From JAEWWD01 sp964440115 (lineage in GTDB: Bacteria > Bacillota > Clostridia > Christensenellales > CAG-138): a stretch of DNA of 64,000 bases. A program made the position numbers and the translations under genes. The first letter of the stretch is position 1; each line of letters opens with the position of its first letter. The notes under the pieces are model-generated. The model did no database searches and had not been told where the DNA came from. It saw nothing but the letters and a program-made list of their open reading frames with translations. This document shows positions 59,848 through 64,000 of this stretch, piece by piece. The stretch lies in assembly GCA_964440115.1 (NCBI GenBank), contig CAYTPV010000008.1, forward strand, positions 1 through 64,000, in the 5' to 3' direction.

Positions 59848-61236
59848 CTATTCCCCAGCCAGCAATCCTTCAGCTATCACTCCCGCCGACCTAAACGACA
59901 GCGGCGAGCCGCCGTTGACACCGGCGGAAGCGGCGTAATCGATGCAGGCGTTCTGAATGCTGTCGAAATCGATATCCTTGCCGCCGCGCACGAGCATGAG
60001 CTGCACGAGCTCAATGAACTCCTTGAGCTGCGGTGGCGGCAGGTGGATGCGCAGCGGGAAGAACGCGTCTTCTGTCTTTCTTGCGGCGGCAGTCAGCAGC
60101 AGATTGCGCGGCTGGGTACCGGCGGGGGTAAGCGCAGCGCGCAGCAACGGCCACGCCGGGTCGTTCGGGTCGAACTCGTCGAGGAACAGCACAAACTTCA
60201 GCGGCTGTGCGCACAGCGCGGGGATGGCCTTACTGAGCGCAGCCATCTGCCCCGGCGGGCAGCAGACCAGCCGCAGCTCGGGCAGCTCGCGCGCAAGCGA
60301 GAACACCTGCGTGGTTTTGCCCGCGCCCGCGCCGCCGGTCAACAGCATGTTATCCGCACGGTCGCCGCGCATGAAGCGGATGGCGTTGTGCAGAGCCTGT
60401 TCGCGCTGGCTGATGTAAAAGGTATACGAATCCTCTTCGGGCAGAGAATCGAGCGGTATGCCGGTGAGTACGCCATCCGCGCCGATGGTGAACAGCCTGT
60501 CCCGTATGAACGCGCCCGATCCGCACGATGCGTGCAGGCTCCACAAATCGTCGAGCAGCATGGCGCGGTCGTCCGAAGAATCGAGGCGGCGATACAGTTC
60601 TTCGAGCGCGGAATCGGCGGCATAGGGTTCGGGATGCTCGTCCGGCTTGTAGCGCCAGCTTAAAAAATCGTTTTCGTCCAACGCTGCGGGCATGGGTTCG
60701 GGCGGCGTGGGCTGCGGCACGGGGGAGGAAGTGCTCGCGGCGGGCAGCGGACGCGACGTATTGCCGCCCCAGATGGCGGTGGACAATACGGAGATATTAT
60801 CCTTCTGCTGGCGAGGCCGCTGGCGCTGATCTCGGTAGCGTTCGCCGATCCAGCGCTTGAGCAGTACGCTATTGAGCTGAAACAGCGGGTTGAGCCGCGC
60901 AAGATCGCTACGCATGCCCGCGCAGAGCGGTTCGTCCCATTTCCCGCGCGCAGCGAGCGAAGAAAACGCGTTTTCGCGCTCCAGCAGCAGATACAACAGA
61001 TAATCCCGGAACAGATCGCCGCTCGTGCGCCTGTATCCGCCCGTCAATAATGCGGATGTGAGCGCGTGATATTCTTCCGCCGCGGCAAGCGCGTCGCCGT
61101 GCAGAAGCATGGCCAGCAGCCTGTCCAGCGAGCTTAGCGGCAGCTCAGAAAGCGCATCTCGCAGCACCGTAAGCCGGTGCAGCCCGGTGTGCAGCGCCAG
61201 ACACCCTTCCTGGCAGTTCATGTCCTTCAAAGCCAT
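59848..61236 (-). CDS. DUF815-type AAA ATPase
   Basis: A 462-residue ATPase. The N-terminal half is helical (RLLAMLLHGDALAAAEEYHAL, DYLLYLLLERENAF), followed by a Pro-rich linker (about 170-190) and the AAA domain. Walker A is LLTGGAGAGKTT (near 300), Walker B FVLFLDEFDPND, and sensor 1 NLLLTAAAR. The layout matches DUF815 ATPases, which are uncharacterised. I chose the ATG at 61236 after AGGGAGG. Like pepF, it is bracketed by inverted family B elements. Confidence 0.88.
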   Translation of the reverse strand: MALKDMNCQEGCLALHTGLHRLTVLRDALSELPLSSLDRLLAMLLHGDALAAAEEYHALTSALLTGGYRRTSGDLFRDYLLYLLLERENAFSSLAARGKWDEPLCAGMRSDLARLNPLFQLNSVLLKRWIGERYRDQRQRPRQQKDNISVLSTAIWGGNTSRPLPAASTSSPVPQPTPPEPMPAALDENDFLSWRYKPDEHPEPYAADSALEELYRRLDSSDDRAMLLDDLWSLHASCGSGAFIRDRLFTIGADGVLTGIPLDSLPEEDSYTFYISQREQALHNAIRFMRGDRADNMLLTGGAGAGKTTQVFSLARELPELRLVCCPPGQMAALSKAIPALCAQPLKFVLFLDEFDPNDPAWPLLRAALTPAGTQPRNLLLTAAARKTEDAFFPLRIHLPPPQLKEFIELVQLMLVRGGKDIDFDSIQNACIDYAASAGVNGGSPLSFRSAGVIAEGLLAGE

Positions 61237-61266
61237 GCACAGCGCCTCCCTGTTATAAAGCTTGAG

Positions 61267-61350
61267 CGGGGGTTCCACCCCCGAACCCCCGCCAAAGGGA
61301 CACGTCCCTTTGGAATCCCGTTGGCAAAGCGGCTTTGCCGCTTTAGGGGG
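61267..61350. repeat. Family B triple-hairpin element B11
   Basis: Hairpin 1 is CGGGGG..CCCCCG (61267-61283), hairpin 2 CCAAAGGGAC..GTCCCTTTGG (61292-61313) and hairpin 3 AAAGCGGC..GCCGCTTT (61326-61344). A degenerate extra AAAGTCG/CGCTTT copy lies at about 61366-61386. It is upstream of the AAA ATPase. Confidence 0.88.
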
Positions 61351-61490
61351 GATATTGACCGTTATGCAAAGTCGCTTCACCGCTTTGGGGAAATTCGGCA
61401 AGCCTTCCTGCGTTCATTAACAGTATAAGACAAATAGGCAAAAATGGAAAGCGGCGGAAACGGCTGTGTGAGTTTGTTTATACCAAAACA

Positions 61491-61615
61491 AGGTATCGGT
61501 GCATTACTGCGCCGACGATTGTTTTTTTATTAGAAAGCGGGCGGGCTTACTGTTTGCAATGGTCGTGCTACGTTGCTGCATTACAGCTTCCTTGCGCTCC
61601 TTTGATCACGCATCA
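61491..61615 (+). repeat. Family A element
   Basis: GGTATCGGTGC, then TGCGCCGACGATTG, TTTTTTTATTAGAAAGCGGGCGGGCTT and a CTGTTTGCAATGGTCGTGC segment. It lies in the gap before the DUF4097 terminator. Confidence 0.75.
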
Positions 61616-61651
61616 ATCTATATATAGGACTAACCTGAAATTATCTGCAAA

Positions 61652-61675
61652 GAAAAAGGGCGGCATAGCCGCCCC
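61652..61675 (-). terminator. Terminator of the PadR-DUF1700-DUF4097 operon
   Basis: On the minus strand, GGGGCGGC-tat-GCCGCCC is followed by TTTTTC, 21 bases past the DUF4097 stop. Confidence 0.88.
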
Positions 61676-61696
61676 TTCTCGAAATATATCAGACGC

Positions 61697-62737
61697 TTAC
61701 TGCTGCGTATTCACGTTAATGTTGCCCGACGTAGCCGATACATCTATCGTAGCGCTGCCGCTTCCCACTGTCGCCGATGCGTGCTTGCCCTTTTCATCGT
61801 AGCTGAACCCCACGTCCCCGCGGATATTGCCGGAGCTGCAGCTCGCCTGAATGCGCGCGCTCGCGTCCTTGGGCAGCGTCACATCGATATTGCCGGAACT
61901 GGTGTGCGCCGTGAAATCCGCCGAAGGCCCCGTCAGCGTCGCCGATACATTGCCGGAGGTATCCCGCACGGTCGCCTTGCCCGAGATCGAGTTAATGCGG
62001 ATATTGCCGGAGGTCGTCTCGATTTCATGCTGTGCGCCCGTAATGCTTTCAAACCCTACATCGCCGGACGTCATGCGCAGGCTTCCTTTGCCGGTCAGCG
62101 ACCCGCCGCGTACATTGCCCGAAGTGGATATGATATCGTACGTATCGCAGGAAAGGGCATTCACGTTCACGTCGCCCGACGTCATGCGGATGAGTATATC
62201 CTTCGCCGTGAGGGGCGCATCGCAGGAGAAATTGCCGGAGGTCAGACGCAGCGCAAACGCCGTAAGGTTGAGCGCCGGTTCAATTTTCAGGTTACCGCTC
62301 GTGTTGCTGATGTTCAGCGCGTTTGCGTAAGAAGCGGGCAGGTATACCGTCAGCCTCTGCGGCACCACCGAGCGGAAGAACCAGATGCCCTTGGGCATGG
62401 GCTGTTTTACGGTAATGGAAGTCGCAGCCTTTTCAACCGTTATATACTGGTCTTTGCTGATATCGCCGGCGGCTTCATGCACGATGCGCATTTCTGCGCT
62501 GTCGGCTGCGGTGAACACCACGTTCATGCTCTTAAGATCCAGAGTCAGGTCGTTGATACCCGCTACCGGTACCGTTTCTTCATAAACCGTTTTCATATTT
62601 CCCCCGTCGGTGATGTTGAATTCGAAGTTAAATCCGCTAAATCCCCTGCCCAGCAGGCCGGTAACAAGCAGGCCGATGAGCGCTATGGCGATGGCGGCCC
62701 ATATGACGATGCGAATGATAATAAGGGTCCTATTCAT
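61697..62737 (-). CDS. DUF4097 beta-repeat membrane protein
   Basis: A 346-residue protein with one N-terminal membrane helix (about 6-28) and a DUF4097 beta-solenoid made of repeated T-S-G-N/D turns (ISNTSGNLKIE, MTSGDVNVNA, TTSGNIRIN, HTSSGNIDVTLP). Such proteins are found with PadR and DUF1700 genes as envelope stress or adhesion modules. It overlaps the upstream gene by eight bases, so translation is coupled. AAGGAGG precedes the ATG. It is the last gene of the operon. Confidence 0.9.
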   Translation of the reverse strand: MNRTLIIIRIVIWAAIAIALIGLLVTGLLGRGFSGFNFEFNITDGGNMKTVYEETVPVAGINDLTLDLKSMNVVFTAADSAEMRIVHEAAGDISKDQYITVEKAATSITVKQPMPKGIWFFRSVVPQRLTVYLPASYANALNISNTSGNLKIEPALNLTAFALRLTSGNFSCDAPLTAKDILIRMTSGDVNVNALSCDTYDIISTSGNVRGGSLTGKGSLRMTSGDVGFESITGAQHEIETTSGNIRINSISGKATVRDTSGNVSATLTGPSADFTAHTSSGNIDVTLPKDASARIQASCSSGNIRGDVGFSYDEKGKHASATVGSGSATIDVSATSGNINVNTQQ

Positions 62738-63398
62738 GTTTTTCCTCCTTGAGCTCGAACACCAGTTTGATGATCCTGTCCACCGCGGCGGCTATGATGA
62801 ATATGATCCACGAATAGCCCCAGATGCCGTACAGAAAGCTGATAAGAAAGTAAATCGCCGTCGTGATGGTCCACAGTATGGAGGAAATCGATGCGAGCAT
62901 GCGCTCCTGCGCGGAGTTGCGGGATTTCCACTGCTTGAACTCTTCTACCATGGTGTCGTCGGCCTTCACATACTTGGGCCGAGACATGAAGTGGTATACG
63001 ATGGTCAGCGTCGCCGCAAGGAACAGCGTGAGCATCACGGAAACCATGATGATGGGCTGTATGTGCAGCGCCACGATGCCGAGTATGAGCAGTATCACGC
63101 CCAGCACGTACATGCCGATTGCCGTTGTGACGACCAGCGCCGTCTTCTGCCTTTGTTTGTACATTTCCTTGTAATCCATAATATCGCTCCCCTTTAACCC
63201 CCGGATCAGTTCATCGACATCCCCTATGCCGTCGATGACTATTCTCATTGCTTCATCCTCGCTGCGTCCCTGTGCGACGAGATCGTTGTACTTTTCCGTC
63301 AGGTTTGCGAGGAGTTCTTCCTTCAATTCCGCCGCGCGGCGTGTCGGCGGGGCATCCGCAAACAGCCTGTCGAGCTGTGCGCGCAATTTTTCGTTCAT
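62730..63398 (-). CDS. DUF1700/HAAS-type membrane protein
   Basis: A 222-residue membrane protein. The N-terminal helical HAAS-like region (MNEKLRAQLDRLFADAP, then KEELLANLTEKYNDL and EAMRIVIDGIGDVDELI) is the DUF1700-type prefix, followed by four helices. Such proteins are thought to bind PadR-type regulators or signal envelope state. It lies 14 bases after the PadR gene and overlaps DUF4097 by eight bases. GGGGAGGG precedes the ATG. Confidence 0.88.
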   Translation of the reverse strand: MNEKLRAQLDRLFADAPPTRRAAELKEELLANLTEKYNDLVAQGRSEDEAMRIVIDGIGDVDELIRGLKGSDIMDYKEMYKQRQKTALVVTTAIGMYVLGVILLILGIVALHIQPIIMVSVMLTLFLAATLTIVYHFMSRPKYVKADDTMVEEFKQWKSRNSAQERMLASISSILWTITTAIYFLISFLYGIWGYSWIIFIIAAAVDRIIKLVFELKEEKHE

Positions 63399-63412
63399 AT
63401 CGTTACCCTCCC

Positions 63413-63733
63413 CTATATCAGGCTGTCGATCAATGCCTTGGCTTCCTGCCAGTCCGCTTTGTTCTGTTCGTACATGGTCCGCCCGAGCGGGGTGATGGCG
63501 TAATACCGCCTGCGTGCGCCCGTGGTTTCGTCCCCCCAGTACGAGGTGATCATGCCTGCTGTTTCCAGCCGCCGAAATGCCGAGTACAATGTGGCCTCTT
63601 TGGCTTCGTAGCCGCCCCCGGCCCGTTCCTGTATTGCCTTATTGATTTCGTACCCGTAGCTGTCTTTATTGAGCAGCTGCGCGAGTATGATGGTATCCGT
63701 ATGCCCGCGGATTAAATCCGATGTAATGGACAA
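63413..63733 (-). CDS. PadR family transcriptional regulator
   Basis: A 106-residue winged-helix regulator. LIRGHTDTIILAQLLNKDSYGYEINKAI is the PadR N-terminal helix set, EATLYSAFRRLETAGMI the recognition helix, and ETTGARRRYYAITPLG the wing. The start is a TTG following AAGGAGG by six bases; the ATG at 63763 is further out and the family begins at the TTG. A near-ideal promoter and dyad lie upstream, so it probably represses its own operon, with the DUF1700 and DUF4097 genes. Confidence 0.92.
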   Translation of the reverse strand: MSITSDLIRGHTDTIILAQLLNKDSYGYEINKAIQERAGGGYEAKEATLYSAFRRLETAGMITSYWGDETTGARRRYYAITPLGRTMYEQNKADWQEAKALIDSLI

Positions 63734-63775
63734 TAGGTATTCCTCCTTCCATCGGGGTATCAATGTTTTGCAGGT

Positions 63776-63806
63776 ATAATATACGACAGTATACTATGCC
63801 TGTCAA
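63776..63806 (-). promoter_or_regulatory. Promoter and operator of the PadR operon
   Basis: On the minus strand, TTGACA (63801-63806), a 17-base spacer and TATATT (63778-63783) form a near-consensus sigma-A promoter. An imperfect inverted repeat, ATAATATAC-gaca-GTATACTAT (about 63776-63797), covers the -10 and spacer and is the likely PadR operator. The 63807-63978 stretch shows nothing else. Confidence 0.75.
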
Positions 63807-63978
63807 GGTATATTGTTAGGAATAGTATAAAATAATTTTTAGTATGTTGAGCGCAGGCCATATTGTATTCTTATAGGATGGAATGCAGCGGGCAGAAATA
63901 CACCGTGTACAAGCCTGTTTTGGAATGTGGGGTTCTGGCTGATATCAGGTTTGGTTTTGACGAATACGCTTGAAATAG

Positions 63979-64000
63979 ATATCGCCGCCTTGTAGGCGGC
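63979..64000 (+). repeat. Family A element, cut by window end
   Basis: TATCGCCGCC-ttgta-GGCGGC begins at the last bases; the rest lies outside the window. Confidence 0.75.

Noticed and set aside
9047..61350. Family B hairpins as rho-independent terminators
   Set aside because: No T-tract follows any hairpin, several lie upstream of start codons, and B4 is followed by a separate genuine terminator.
1..64000. tRNA, rRNA, integrase or transposase genes
   Set aside because: None recognised on either strand; the AT-rich island has no visible att repeats or integrase.

Overview
The window looks like a chromosomal segment of a GC-rich, Gram-positive anaerobe of the class Clostridia (Bacillota). 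Support comes from strong AGGAGG-type ribosome binding sites with frequent TTG/GTG starts, Thr/Pro-linker lipoproteins, a VTC/DUF4956/beta-helix cluster, a PadR/DUF1700/DUF4097 operon, a glnA-ANTAR pair, LytR-CpsA-Psr and MecA_N-type penicillin-binding proteins, and sortase-like surface proteins. I see no rRNA, tRNA, CRISPR array, integrase or transposase. The order or family cannot be named from the sequence alone.

Layout. 1-700: repeat DNA and two tiny minus-strand genes. 0.8-4.8 kb: GNAT, NERD nuclease-like, Uup-type ABC-F and UPF0178 genes. 5.0-8.35 kb: a visibly AT-rich island carrying an AvcD-like anti-phage dCTP deaminase, a UDG-fold protein, a 77-aa protein and a VOC protein. 8.4-19.9 kb: methyltransferase, DMT transporter, LCP-family wall enzyme, flavoprotein, VWA surface protein, lipoprotein, PhzF protein and two QueG-like Fe-S proteins. 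20.1-23.9 kb: VTC, DUF4956 and beta-helix lipoprotein. 24.4-31.5 kb: RlmI-like methyltransferase, YCII, tandem-repeat surface protein, TspO-like, CPBP, Imm5-like, FMN-binding lipoprotein and LCM-type methyltransferase. 32.2-36.6 kb: membrane protein, LysE with a divergent XRE-cupin regulator, DUF2148, a frameshifted VanZ gene, USP and LOG. 37.1-44.4 kb: PBP, lipoate ligase, metallo-beta-lactamase-fold protein, cupin and AraC. 44.7-51 kb: tandem paralogues, a fluoride channel under a riboswitch, CvpA, DUF5711 and two flavoproteins. 51.4-64 kb: glnA and its ANTAR regulator, DUF695/RraB, oligoendopeptidase F, paired membrane paralogues, an AAA ATPase, and the PadR stress-type operon.

The most striking non-coding feature is the density of dispersed palindromic repeats. 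Family B (11 copies) is a triple hairpin whose three stems change sequence while keeping their pairing, joined by conserved linkers, and whose hairpin 1 always faces the nearest gene end. Family A (about 15 copies) has GGTATCGCCGCC termini, with long forms ending in inverted copies, like a MITE. Two smaller families (C and D) are also present. These repeats fill nearly every gap above 300 bp.

The best candidate for a new system is the AT-rich island. A dCTP-deaminase defence protein (which would push dC nucleotides to dU) sits directly ahead of a uracil-DNA-glycosylase-fold protein, a pairing that could act in sequence on phage DNA. This is inference from motifs and gene order.
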